The notes under the pieces were generated by a model, which was not told the DNA's origin, searched no databases, and was given only the letters and a program-made list of their open reading frames with translations. Position numbers and translations under genes: made by a program. Below are positions 25,460 through 33,664 of a stretch of DNA of 34,258 nucleotides, piece after piece. Within the stretch, counting starts at the first letter, position 1. Every line of letters starts with the position of its first letter. The stretch comes from Bacteroidales bacterium (GTDB taxonomy: Bacteria > Bacteroidota > Bacteroidia > Bacteroidales > UBA1556). The DNA lies in assembly GCA_027064095.1 (NCBI GenBank), contig JAMOQI010000070.1:1-34258 (forward strand), given 5' to 3'.

Positions 25460-26110
25460 TTAATCAAACCAAAATCTATAACCAATATTTAGTTTGATAT
25501 CCCAGGAACTGTGATTTGAAATAGCTTGTCCTATTGTAGAAGTATACCCCATATATTGATAATCTAGTCCGATAAAAATAGAGGATGTTGAGTTAATAAT
25601 CAGATTGTAAAAAAAACCGGCTTTTCCAAATTCTCCCATAGAAACAGCTTCACCATCAATATTTTGTGGGAACAAAACACCTCCTTCTAGGTATAAACCA
25701 AAGTCGAAAAATGAATCTCTGTAGATAGCATATTCGAAACGGCCGTAAAACTTATAGAAATATATTTTTTTACTTGTTTCATATAATCCGTTATTTGTTT
25801 TACCGTACATGCCTTGCCATTCAATACCACCACCAAGGTTTGATTTACCAATATTGTACATTAAATTTACACCCACGAATGGACTAAACAGTCTACCTTT
25901 CTCCTCATTATAGAAGTTGCTATCGGAGTCCATTACAGTATTATTAAGATTATATAAGTATGAACTACCCCCAGCACCAATATATGGTGTTATATATAGT
26001 CGACTTCTTGAACCGGATTTGCAACTAGCTTGTCGGGTTCTATTATTTATCTGAGCTATAGTACTATTCCCTATTAAAAGTACGATTATTATAAACAATA
26101 ATTTTTTCAT
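25460..26110 (-). CDS. Outer-membrane beta-barrel protein
   Basis: A 216-residue protein if started at the ATG at 26110 (MKKLLFIIIVLLIGNSTIAQ, a clean signal peptide); an in-frame TTG 12 bases upstream is less likely. The mature part shows strand patterns such as LYITPYIGAGGSSYLYNL, GVNLMYNIGKSNLGGGIEWQ and FYGRFEYAIYRDSFFDFGLY, and ends LNIGYRFWFD, as in porin-like barrels. It begins 8 bases after the stop of the thioredoxin-like gene, so the two are co-transcribed. Similar in design, not clearly in sequence, to the decayed gene at 24690. No specific function is recognised. Confidence 0.75.
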   Translation of the reverse strand: MKKLLFIIIVLLIGNSTIAQINNRTRQASCKSGSRSRLYITPYIGAGGSSYLYNLNNTVMDSDSNFYNEEKGRLFSPFVGVNLMYNIGKSNLGGGIEWQGMYGKTNNGLYETSKKIYFYKFYGRFEYAIYRDSFFDFGLYLEGGVLFPQNIDGEAVSMGEFGKAGFFYNLIINSTSSIFIGLDYQYMGYTSTIGQAISNHSSWDIKLNIGYRFWFD

Positions 26111-26118
26111 TTTAGCAA

Positions 26119-27516
26119 TCAATTTAATAGTTGAAGTAATACTGAATGTACTTCAGCCATATTTTTGGGTTTTGACATTATGATGTTGTCTTTGTTAAGT
26201 ATTATAATAGTAGGGGTAGAGGAGATGTTGAATTCTTTGATTAGAGGACTATTAAGCCCTTTAAGATCAGAGAGGTTTATCCAATTTAGATTCATCTTTT
26301 TTATTCCGGATTTCCATTTATGAGCGTTATCATCTAAGGCTATTCCAAAACCTTCCAGCCCTTTATCCTTATACATATTATAGATTTCAATAAGCTCAGG
26401 TAGTGCTTCTTTACAGTGAGAACAATCGCTAGCGTAAAATACTATCAGTTTTGCTTTGGCTTTAATTTCTTTCATATTTTGAATGTCCCCGGAAACATCT
26501 TTTGCAATAATATTTGGTGATTCATGTCCTGGTTTTAAGCTTTTAAGCTTTTTTGATACTCCAGCATAATAGGCCGTCATTTGTGGAGAGTAGTAACCGG
26601 ATGGAATATAGTACTTATCAATTAAATATACTGTAATGTCTTCCCAAATTGAGCCTTCAAATGTTATCATAAATAAATTTAAGCAGTACTTATAAATTTC
26701 CTTATTTGCTTTCGCTTTATTCATTACTTTGTCAATAATACCTTTGTAGTTTTTTGTTGTAGCAGGGTTGCCAAAAGTTTTCATATAATCGCTTATCGAA
26801 ACAAAAAGTACTTTCGTATTGACAAACTTCTCATCAGAGAAATCAATATTATCAAAAAAATGATCGTAATAGAATGATTCTTCAGTTTTATATTCACTAT
26901 TTGGGTGTTTGCTTTTATATTCTTTAAAATCAGGGTATAGATATGATTTAAGTAATTTAGGTGCAAAATTATTTGGATATGATTTACCCATGTTTAAAAC
27001 AAAATTGCGTAATTCATTGTTGAACTTTATAATCTTTTTATCAATTTCTTTTATTCGGGGATGATTTGAATTATAAGTTGTTTTTTCTATTTTATTTCTT
27101 TCGAATTGTAACCGGCTGATACTATCTCTAATCATTAAAGCATTTTGCCAATAGCTGAATAGGATAGCATTTTCAATAGAATTTTTTACTACCATTGAGC
27201 CTATTATATTATTGACATTTGATTCTAAAAGAATATCTTCATTATTATTAAATATGACTTCTGTATAAAGTGAATCATTGAAATAAATTTTATACATACC
27301 AGCAGGATATTTGTTTATATCCATGAAAACATATGCTCCATTGCTTTGTCTGTATGCTGTATCTATTACTTTAGATTCACTTCCTCTAATATTATACAAT
27401 AGAGCTTTATTGCCTGTAAAGCCATTTAATTTGTAATAACAAAAATTTCCTGAGCCATAATTTGTTGAATAAATGGTTGTTATTAGTAGTATTAATATGA
27501 ATAAACGCTTTGTCAT
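26119..27516 (-). CDS. Secreted thioredoxin-like protein with N-terminal DUF4369/DUF5106-type region
   Basis: A 465-residue periplasmic protein. After a signal peptide (about 1-18) comes a region with CYYKLNGFTGNKALLYNIRG that resembles the DUF4369 domain found before many Bacteroidota thioredoxins. The middle (about 100-320) is helical and DUF5106-like. The C-terminal TlpA/AhpC-like domain has the redox motif FYASDCSHCKEALPEL (Cys365 and Cys368) and a cis-Pro SSTPTIIILNK. Expected role is disulfide reduction or cytochrome/envelope thiol maintenance. It sits in a (-) strand row with an OmpA-like protein upstream (46 bases) and a barrel gene downstream (8 bases). Confidence 0.85.
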   Translation of the reverse strand: MTKRLFILILLITTIYSTNYGSGNFCYYKLNGFTGNKALLYNIRGSESKVIDTAYRQSNGAYVFMDINKYPAGMYKIYFNDSLYTEVIFNNNEDILLESNVNNIIGSMVVKNSIENAILFSYWQNALMIRDSISRLQFERNKIEKTTYNSNHPRIKEIDKKIIKFNNELRNFVLNMGKSYPNNFAPKLLKSYLYPDFKEYKSKHPNSEYKTEESFYYDHFFDNIDFSDEKFVNTKVLFVSISDYMKTFGNPATTKNYKGIIDKVMNKAKANKEIYKYCLNLFMITFEGSIWEDITVYLIDKYYIPSGYYSPQMTAYYAGVSKKLKSLKPGHESPNIIAKDVSGDIQNMKEIKAKAKLIVFYASDCSHCKEALPELIEIYNMYKDKGLEGFGIALDDNAHKWKSGIKKMNLNWINLSDLKGLNSPLIKEFNISSTPTIIILNKDNIIMSKPKNMAEVHSVLLQLLN

Positions 27517-27562
27517 AATGCTTAAATATTGAATAATTAATAACGGTTATTTTGATTTATTG

Positions 27563-29599
27563 TTATTTGTTAATAATTAAGAAAACAGTTCTCCGATTTA
27601 AGGCACGACCTTCTTCTGTTTGGTTGTCTGCAATAGGCTTTGTTTCTCCATATCCTTTATATGTCATTTGACTTGCCGGGATGCCTAATTTTAGAAGTAA
27701 ATTGTAAACCGTACGTGCTCTATTTTTGGACAGTCGCATATTGTAATCATCTGCTCCAACATTATCAGTATGACCTTGAATTTCAATTTTTACATTTGGA
27801 TTATCATTTAAGAAATCAAAGAATCCCTCAACTACTTTTTTTGAAGTTTCTGTAAGAACATCAGAGTCTGTAGCAAAGTAAATATCTTCTAAGTTATAAG
27901 TTTTCCCAACTTCAATTTGTTTCATTTTCATGTCTATTTTAACAGGAACATTGAACTTAGTGTCATTTTTAGAGATATACTTAGTAATATAGGTGTAGTC
28001 ACGCTTTTTTACAGTCATGGTGTAATCAGCTTTCATTACCATTGCGAAAACATAATCCCCAGTTTCGTTATCTACAGGTATTTCATTAACTTCTTTTGTT
28101 TCCACATTTTTGATTACAATTTTGGCATCTCTTATAATTTGATTTGTTTTTTCATCTTTTAAGCGACCTTTTACAAATAATACTTTTTGTGGTCTTGCTT
28201 TTTTATAAAGTTTGAAAGAATAGATATTCCAAGGTGCATTTTTGTTGTTGTTTTTATCATTATTCCCTAATTTGTTTGATGCAAAATATCCATATTCGCC
28301 ATTTGTACTAACAAAAAAGCCTAGGTCATTATTTTCGGAATTAATGGGGTAGCCTATATTTTTAGGAGTAACCCATAGATTACTATCATTAAGTCGGGTA
28401 TAAAATATATCATAACCTCCTAATCCCATGTGACCGGCATAGTAGTTCCCGGTTTTATTATCTTGTCTGTCAGAAGAAGAAAAATATAGAGTTTGACTAT
28501 CGGTGTGAATAAAAGGCGATTTTTCATTGCCGGCGGTATTAATACTTGGTCCCATATTTATAGCCTTCGTCCATTTGCCATTTTTATCTTTCTTGCTTCT
28601 ATAGATATCATAACCTCCCATTCCTCCGGGACGGTTACTTACAAAATATAAAGTTTTTCCATCTGATGAAATACTAGGCATTGATTCCCAATATTTTGGA
28701 GTATTTATCTCACTTCCTAATACTTGTATGTCAGACCAATAGCCGTCAGTATCAATATGGGAATAACAGATGTCACAATTTAGAGTTTTATCAGCTTTTA
28801 TTTTACATCGAGTATAATACAACTCTTTATTATCAATAGTTAAAGTTGCACCTCCTTCGTTAGATTGCAAATTGAATGGGCTCTCCATCGATTTACCAAC
28901 TTCAAATCTATTCAACCCGGTTCTATTACTAATGCAAAATTTTTCTTCTCTTCTATTTGAATATGACCTTACTCTTTGATTTGATTTTTGTTGATATCGT
29001 CTTGTAAAATATAAATGGTCATTGTCGGGGCTTAATGAAGGAAGATATTCGTCATTTAATGTTGAGATATCTTCTACAACATGTGGATCAAAAGGTACTG
29101 GTTCGCTGTAAATTTTAGCATAAAACTTTGCATATTTGGAAAGGTCGACAGCATCTTCATAATTGTTTTCGTGGATTTTATCAGTATCAGCATTTAAAAA
29201 TGCTTCGAACATTTTATGGGCTTCTTCCCATTTTTCTGCATCATAATATATTTTGCCAAGGTAATAATAAGCGTAATAATTTTTATATGAAGGACATAAT
29301 TCAATTATTTTCTTATAAGAGTTTATTGCAATTTCTTCTTTTCTGTACCTATTAGTTTTTCTACTATTAAGGCTTGCTTGAACCCAAATAGCTCTTAAAA
29401 ATTCCGGGGAATTATCGATACATTCCTCTATTTTTTTACTTCCCTCTAAATAATGCCCGTATTGTAAATCTTCCATTGCTTTTTTAAATAGCTTTTGAGA
29501 TTTTTTACTTACTTCAAAATGACAATCATTATCTGTTTTTTGGGCATATAAGACAATATTTATTAAAAAGATGAATACTAGTAAAAAATTAAACCGCAT
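27563..29599 (-). CDS. OmpA-family envelope protein with TPR, PD40 and CRD domains (PorE-like architecture)
   Basis: A 678-residue protein with four parts. After a signal peptide (MRFNFLLVFIFLINIVLYAQ) come TPR-like helices (about 25-165; YYAYYYLGKIYYDAEKWEEA). A WD40-like PD40 beta-propeller (about 170-465) follows, with repeats such as LSPDNDHLYFTRR, ISSDGKTLYFVSNRPGGMGG and TDSQTLYFSSSDR. A carboxypeptidase-regulatory-like domain (about 470-555) has GRLKDEKTNQIIRDAKIVIK. The C-terminal OmpA peptidoglycan-binding domain has EIQGHTDNVGADDYNMRLSK and NRARTV. This order is that of PorE of the type IX secretion system, but many paralogs share it, and there is no clear lipobox. Probably tethers an outer-membrane complex to peptidoglycan. 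It has its own promoter box and precedes the thioredoxin-like gene. Confidence 0.9.
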   Translation of the reverse strand: MRFNFLLVFIFLINIVLYAQKTDNDCHFEVSKKSQKLFKKAMEDLQYGHYLEGSKKIEECIDNSPEFLRAIWVQASLNSRKTNRYRKEEIAINSYKKIIELCPSYKNYYAYYYLGKIYYDAEKWEEAHKMFEAFLNADTDKIHENNYEDAVDLSKYAKFYAKIYSEPVPFDPHVVEDISTLNDEYLPSLSPDNDHLYFTRRYQQKSNQRVRSYSNRREEKFCISNRTGLNRFEVGKSMESPFNLQSNEGGATLTIDNKELYYTRCKIKADKTLNCDICYSHIDTDGYWSDIQVLGSEINTPKYWESMPSISSDGKTLYFVSNRPGGMGGYDIYRSKKDKNGKWTKAINMGPSINTAGNEKSPFIHTDSQTLYFSSSDRQDNKTGNYYAGHMGLGGYDIFYTRLNDSNLWVTPKNIGYPINSENNDLGFFVSTNGEYGYFASNKLGNNDKNNNKNAPWNIYSFKLYKKARPQKVLFVKGRLKDEKTNQIIRDAKIVIKNVETKEVNEIPVDNETGDYVFAMVMKADYTMTVKKRDYTYITKYISKNDTKFNVPVKIDMKMKQIEVGKTYNLEDIYFATDSDVLTETSKKVVEGFFDFLNDNPNVKIEIQGHTDNVGADDYNMRLSKNRARTVYNLLLKLGIPASQMTYKGYGETKPIADNQTEEGRALNRRTVFLIINK

Positions 29600-29632
29600 A
29601 TCTCGTGTTTGATTTTATCAAAATTAATTTTA

Positions 29633-29640
29633 CAAAAATA
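29633..29640 (-). promoter_or_regulatory. Possible -7 box before the PorE-like gene
   Basis: TATTTTTG on the (-) strand in the 49-bp gap between the M64 stop and the next ATG. It could give independent transcription of the last three genes. Confidence 0.4.
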
Positions 29641-29648
29641 CTAAAGTA

Positions 29649-30926
29649 TTATTTCGAATAAAATTTAATTCTATCAATTATAGCTTTTGTACAAACCGGA
29701 CAAAAATCATTATATCTGATAGATTTCATTGAACAATCATGCTTAGGCCTATAAATACCTTTAGCGATATAACCGCCACCTTCAAATGCTCCTAGTATGT
29801 CAGCGTTTTCTTCAATATCTGGTGTGGGTATAGGTGTGGAATTAGCGACCATAGATTTCCATTTTTTGTTAAAGTCAACTAATGTGGTAATGTTTGGTTC
29901 CCATGGTTCACTGTTTAAATCATAAAAATCTTCAACACCTACCTCAGAAGTGTAATATTCGTCTGCCAGCCCTGCAAAGGCGTGTCCAAATTCATGAGTA
30001 AATACAAAATCGGAGTATTTGTTGTCGGCAGTACATATTGAATAAAAATTATAGATCCCGGCACCTCCATATTTGTCAGTATTTACTAAAATATATATTT
30101 GATCATAGGGTGCATTTGCAGCTGCATTTCTTATAGCTATATTATTGGTTGTATTCAAATATCTTTCTGTTCCAAAAGTATAAAAGTGGCTATCGAATAA
30201 AGTGTTTTTGTAAATACCTTTTCCCGGAATATCAGTTCCAGATTCAACAGAAACACTTGGAATAGCCCAAATATTGATATCACTTTTATATTGTTTAAAA
30301 GGATCACATGCAAGCAAATAATCCTTGAATCTTTGAGCATCATTCATAAATTTCTGTATTTCTGATTGAGTATAGCCTTCAGCTATTAGAACAATATCTA
30401 ATTTTTTAGATGCATCACCGCTATCATGTATTTTGAACGACTTTATCGGTGTTTTAAGTGTAGGAGATATCATATAATTTTTTGGATTTACGTATATCTT
30501 TGTCCATAGTTCCCACTTCATATTTTTTAGTCGTTTGTAAAATTTTAATTTTATGGTATTTTTTGGGAAAGGCATTATTACACTTTCAGAGAAACTTCTC
30601 CAAAGTGATTTTGCTTCCTTTGTATATTTCCATTCACCACAAAGTGTTGAGTAGTTACGCGAATATATCAATTTATTATTTGTGCTATCATAAACTTCAA
30701 ATTTGTAAGCTCCATAATCAAAGGTGTCTATTAGATTAAGCTGAGAACCTCCCCAAAAAGGTTCATGAAAGAAATTATCTACAGAGAATAACTCATCATT
30801 AAATGTTGCAGAATGTATGTAGTCAATCCTTAAACTACCTTTTGCAAAGTAAGTATTAAAGTCTTGGGCTGTTGATATGCTTGTTAATAAAAATATTATA
30901 GTGCTGAATATTAGATTGATAGGCAT
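29649..30926 (-). CDS. Secreted M64-family metallopeptidase
   Basis: A 425-residue protein with a signal peptide (about 1-20, cleavage near STAQD). An N-terminal beta-rich domain (about 20-150) precedes the M64 peptidase domain (PF09471, IgA peptidase M64). The zinc motif FVFTHEFGHAFAGLADEYY gives His311, Glu312 and His315 with the downstream Asp/Glu likely third ligand region; KLDIVLIAEGYT and DIPGKGIYKNTLFDSHFY are family hallmarks. The C-terminus has CSMKSIRYNDFCPVCTKAII with three Cys. No T9SS C-terminal domain is visible, so it probably stays periplasmic or surface-associated. It is first in the (-) row, followed at 49 bases by the PorE-like gene. Confidence 0.92.
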   Translation of the reverse strand: MPINLIFSTIIFLLTSISTAQDFNTYFAKGSLRIDYIHSATFNDELFSVDNFFHEPFWGGSQLNLIDTFDYGAYKFEVYDSTNNKLIYSRNYSTLCGEWKYTKEAKSLWRSFSESVIMPFPKNTIKLKFYKRLKNMKWELWTKIYVNPKNYMISPTLKTPIKSFKIHDSGDASKKLDIVLIAEGYTQSEIQKFMNDAQRFKDYLLACDPFKQYKSDINIWAIPSVSVESGTDIPGKGIYKNTLFDSHFYTFGTERYLNTTNNIAIRNAAANAPYDQIYILVNTDKYGGAGIYNFYSICTADNKYSDFVFTHEFGHAFAGLADEYYTSEVGVEDFYDLNSEPWEPNITTLVDFNKKWKSMVANSTPIPTPDIEENADILGAFEGGGYIAKGIYRPKHDCSMKSIRYNDFCPVCTKAIIDRIKFYSK

Positions 30927-31092
30927 AATGATTAAATTTAAAATTAAAAAATAAATATAGTTTAAATTGTATGAAGAATGACCAATTTTTTGTTTTTTTT
31001 ATTTATTATAAAAAAGATATATTGATTGATATTTTTCAATATTATTATGTATTTATATAAGTTAATTGCTGAGCACAAGTAACTATATCGTG

Positions 31093-31100
31093 TATTTTTG
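31093..31100 (+). promoter_or_regulatory. Possible promoter of the Ni/Co-type permease
   Basis: TATTTTTG lies 44 bases before the ATG at 31145. A TTG at 31066-31068 is 24 bases upstream, longer than the usual spacer. Confidence 0.4.
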
Positions 31101-31144
31101 TGTTATATTAATAACAATGATAATGTGATTAAAGTGTTAATAAT

Positions 31145-31876
31145 ATGATAATTTTAGATCAAGTTTTATATTTTACTCAATGGCCATTATTAGCAGGTGT
31201 AGTTGGTTCTATGATACATGTTTTTACTGGTCCAGATCATTTGGCGGCAGTGATGCCTTTTGCTGTTGAGCATAAGAAATCTTCATGGAAAATTGGTATT
31301 TCATGGGGAACAGGGCATTTAGTTGGAATGTTATTTATTGGTGTTTTGTTTATGCTATTTAAGCAATTAATACCATTTGAAGTTATTTCCGAGTTTTCAG
31401 AGGTATTTGTTGGCTTTGTCTTGGTAGGAATAGGAATTTGGGCTATTTATAGAATTAGAAAATTTGATTCGGGGCATCAGCATCCTCACTACCATGTCGA
31501 AACTGATGAGTTTCATATTCATTCTCACGTGCATGACCAAAGTAGTAAGTCTAATCATAGTCACAGTCATACATTGCCTATTAAAAAAGGTATTTTGAGT
31601 AGTTTTACTGTTGGTATTATTCACGGTTTTGCTGGAGTGGCTCACTTTATTTTGTTTCTTCCAGTGCTTGGTTTTAATTCCATTGCACAATCTGCTTCAT
31701 ATATTGTGGGTTTTGGTATAGGAACTTTATCTGCTATGACTTTTTTCGCAGTAGTTGTTGGATTGCTTTCATCAAAATCCAATAATTCAAAATATAAGAA
31801 TGTATTTCTTTATCTGAGATATACTGCTGCTATGCTTGCATTATTGGTGGGTTTTTACTGGATTTTTGCTTCTTAA
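31145..31876 (+). CDS. Ni/Co transporter-like membrane protein with His-rich loop (UreH/HupE-type)
   Basis: A 243-residue integral membrane protein of the nickel/cobalt permease superfamily in its UreH-like branch. The first helix carries the signature MIHVFTGPDHLAAVMPFA, in which the His and the Asp-His pair are the presumed metal ligands. A second signature SFTVGIIHGFAGVAHFI repeats the His-containing half. Between them is a cytoplasmic His-rich loop (HQHPHYHVETDEFHIHSH then VHD and SNHSHSH), as in metal transporters. About six membrane helices are expected. It may import or export Ni2+/Co2+, but specificity is unproven and no urease or hydrogenase gene is nearby. The TauE-like sulfite exporter label is less likely. 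Confidence 0.75.
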   Translation: MIILDQVLYFTQWPLLAGVVGSMIHVFTGPDHLAAVMPFAVEHKKSSWKIGISWGTGHLVGMLFIGVLFMLFKQLIPFEVISEFSEVFVGFVLVGIGIWAIYRIRKFDSGHQHPHYHVETDEFHIHSHVHDQSSKSNHSHSHTLPIKKGILSSFTVGIIHGFAGVAHFILFLPVLGFNSIAQSASYIVGFGIGTLSAMTFFAVVVGLLSSKSNNSKYKNVFLYLRYTAAMLALLVGFYWIFAS

Positions 31877-31959
31877 TTATAGTTTTGTATTATTATTGTT
31901 TTAAACCAATTTAGCTAATGTTAAATTATTTTCAGTAATTATTATTTGCATTAAATTTG

Positions 31960-31967
31960 TATTTTTG
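31960..31967 (+). promoter_or_regulatory. -7 promoter box of the MORN-repeat gene
   Basis: TATTTTTG lies 24 bases before the ATG at 31992; no TTG at ideal spacing. Confidence 0.45.
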
Positions 31968-31991
31968 CACGTTTAATAAATATAATTAGTG

Positions 31992-32573
31992 ATGATTTCT
32001 AAGTTTCTTTTATCTTTATTATTAGTGTTATTTTTAAAAAATGGCTCTGGAGATGTTGATGTTTTACAATTAGTTGAGCGCAATCACATTATGTATAAGA
32101 AGGGTGCAGATAAACCTTTTACAGGAAATGCAATTATGAAATACTCTGATGGTGTAATTTTTATGAGTACTCCTTATGTAAATGGTAAAATTAATGGGAC
32201 TGAGTATCGCTATTATCATAGTGGTAGTCTTGAGGTTAAGGCTGATTATGTTGATGGTAAATATCATGGGATACTATACCATTATTATGAAAATGGGAAA
32301 GTCAAAAGTGCTGAGACTTATAAGATGGATTATAGATATGGAATTTCAAAGTACTATTATGAAAATGGTCAACTGAAATTGATTGGTAATTTTGAAGATT
32401 GTAAGGAAACTGGTGAGTGGAAAGAGTATTATGATAATGGACAACTTAAGAGTGTTGGTAATTATGATAACGCACAAAAAGTGGGTATATGGAAATACTA
32501 CAATATTCAGGGGAGAATTGTAAAGACCGAGAATTTTGATAAGCTTACTAATATTTTAAAAGTAGGAAATTAG
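31992..32573 (+). CDS. Secreted MORN-variant repeat protein
   Basis: A 193-residue protein with a hydrophobic N-terminus (signal peptide, MISKFLLSLLLVLFLKNGSG). It then carries at least five MORN_2/YwqK-type repeats of about 22-23 residues, with the pattern YYENGQLK: for example EYRYYHSGSLEVKADYVDG, LYHYYENGKVKSAETYK, KYYYENGQLKLIGNFEDC, EWKEYYDNGQLKSVGNYDNA. Such repeats form beta-hairpin arrays. The YwqK label (antitoxin) comes from a Bacillus protein and is not a good guide here. The start is the ATG at 31992; a GTG one codon upstream is also in frame. Function unknown. Confidence 0.85.
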   Translation: MISKFLLSLLLVLFLKNGSGDVDVLQLVERNHIMYKKGADKPFTGNAIMKYSDGVIFMSTPYVNGKINGTEYRYYHSGSLEVKADYVDGKYHGILYHYYENGKVKSAETYKMDYRYGISKYYYENGQLKLIGNFEDCKETGEWKEYYDNGQLKSVGNYDNAQKVGIWKYYNIQGRIVKTENFDKLTNILKVGN

Positions 32574-32667
32574 TTTGTTCTTTTATATTACTTGGATTGA
32601 TTTTCTATAATTATTTCTAAATACATCTTGTTAATATCACAAAAAGCATTTATTATCAAACTAAATA

Positions 32668-32723
32668 CTATTATTAGTTTTACTTAATTGTAAGGATTAT
32701 TTGTGAATAATTCGGGTTAATAT
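32668..32723 (+). repeat. Dispersed structured repeat, copy 6 (3' end only)
   Basis: About 56 bp keeping AGTTTTACTTAATTGTAAG and the 3' hairpin GATTATT-TGTG-AATAATT (32695-32712), then CGGGTTAATAT. The last base of the right arm is T instead of C, so the outer pair becomes G-U and the stem survives. Earlier modules are absent. Confidence 0.75.
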
Positions 32724-32884
32724 GTTTATGAAATAATATGCTTTCTTTTCTATATTTATTTGAGGCAATATGCGGAATATTATTATAATTATGAAGTGAT
32801 AGTATTGAATTGTAATAGATAAATATCAGCATAACAGACATATAGCATAATATAAATATTTATTAAAATAATTCAATAAAAACA

Positions 32885-32974
32885 TTGCCATGATAGAATT
32901 TATTTTTACTTTTGCAGTCCGAATTTTTTGAATTTAAGAACATCTGTAACGACATAGCTCGGAAGCAGTAGCTA
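32885..32974 (+). promoter_or_regulatory. Promoter and leader of rpmH
   Basis: TTG (32885-32887), a 19-bp spacer and TACTTTTG (32907-32914) match the consensus exactly, followed by CAGTCC. The 14 bases TACTTTTGCAGTCC are identical to the rpsF promoter. The leader of about 65 bases contains a small stem TAGCT (32955-32959) / AGCTA (32970-32974). Confidence 0.7.
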
Positions 32975-32988
32975 AATAATTTTTTGAT

Positions 32989-33144
32989 ATGAAAAGGACA
33001 TTTCAACCATCTAACAGAAAGAGAAAGAACAAACACGGATTTCGTTCTAGAATGGCCACTGCTAATGGTCGTAAGGTATTAGCTCGTAGAAGAGCAAAAG
33101 GTAGAAAAAGATTAACTGTTTCTGACGAACGTCATAGTAAATAG
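32989..33144 (+). CDS. rpmH: 50S ribosomal protein bL34
   Basis: A 51-residue, very basic ribosomal protein. [20 protein letters not shown] and [20 protein letters not shown] match the highly conserved bL34, ending [11 protein letters not shown]. The start at the ATG 32989 gives the canonical N-terminus. No Shine-Dalgarno precedes it. The common neighbours rnpA and dnaA are not adjacent. It has a consensus promoter and its own terminator. Confidence 0.98.
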   Translation: MKRTFQPSNRKRKNKHGFRSRMATANGRKVLARRRAKGRKRLTVSDERHSK

Positions 33145-33664
33145 TTAATTTATTAATATCAGACAAAAAGGCAATCATATTTAATGGTTGCCTTTTTTGT
33201 TTTTAGTAGAGAATTCTCTTTTATAAGTATATGTTGTTTATTAGTGAATGATATCAAATTACTCTCTGATTTAGTATTTGATTTAGTATTTATTAATTTA
33301 TTAATAAGTAATATTTTATGATAATTAATTTTAAATAACTATACACTTGCCTATTATCATTATCTAAATATAATTTTATGGTTAGTTTATCAAGAATAAT
33401 TCTAAATTTAGATATTGTTAAAAATATTTAAATACTTTTACTTTGTGTTGTAACTTTTATTGAAAGGGTGCGTACAATCGTATTCAAATTTGGGACAGGA
33501 TTAGTCTGTTTTCTTAGATTGATATATAAAATTATCGCTATATAGAATTATTTGGTGTAAATGTATTGCTCAATGCGTTCATTAATATTGCTTATTACAT
33601 TATTATGATAAGAACCTAATTTTTATTTATTAATCAATTAATTGTTAACTTAAACTATTTTAAA
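33145..33664. other. Spacer between rpmH and the secreted protein gene
   Basis: About 520 bases. The rpmH terminator occupies the start. At 33267-33290 a 12-base unit TGATTTAGTATT occurs twice in tandem. At 33489-33499 TTTGGGACAGG matches the central block of the dispersed repeat, but the neighbouring bases do not, so it is at most a relic. No RNA gene or consensus promoter for the next gene was recognised; the long leader may hold regulation that is not evident by eye. Confidence 0.5.
33166..33200 (+). terminator. Intrinsic terminator of rpmH
   Basis: Stem AAAAGGCAATCAT (33166-33178) pairs with ATGGTTGCCTTTT (33184-33196) with one G-U pair, then TTG and further T. Confidence 0.88.

Larger units (their letters stand above)
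32574..32988. other. Spacer with repeat copy 6 and the rpmH promoter
   Basis: The 415-bp gap between the MORN gene and rpmH holds the truncated repeat copy 6 (32668-32723) and the rpmH promoter and leader. No terminator was recognised after the MORN gene, and no coding region is supported here. Confidence 0.55.

Noticed and set aside
33267..33290. A 12-base tandem duplication TGATTTAGTATT
   Set aside because: Only two units in AT-rich DNA, so it is not reported as a functional repeat; noted in the spacer entry.
33489..33499. TTTGGGACAGG, identical to part of the repeat core
   Set aside because: Flanking bases do not match other modules, so it is not counted as a copy.
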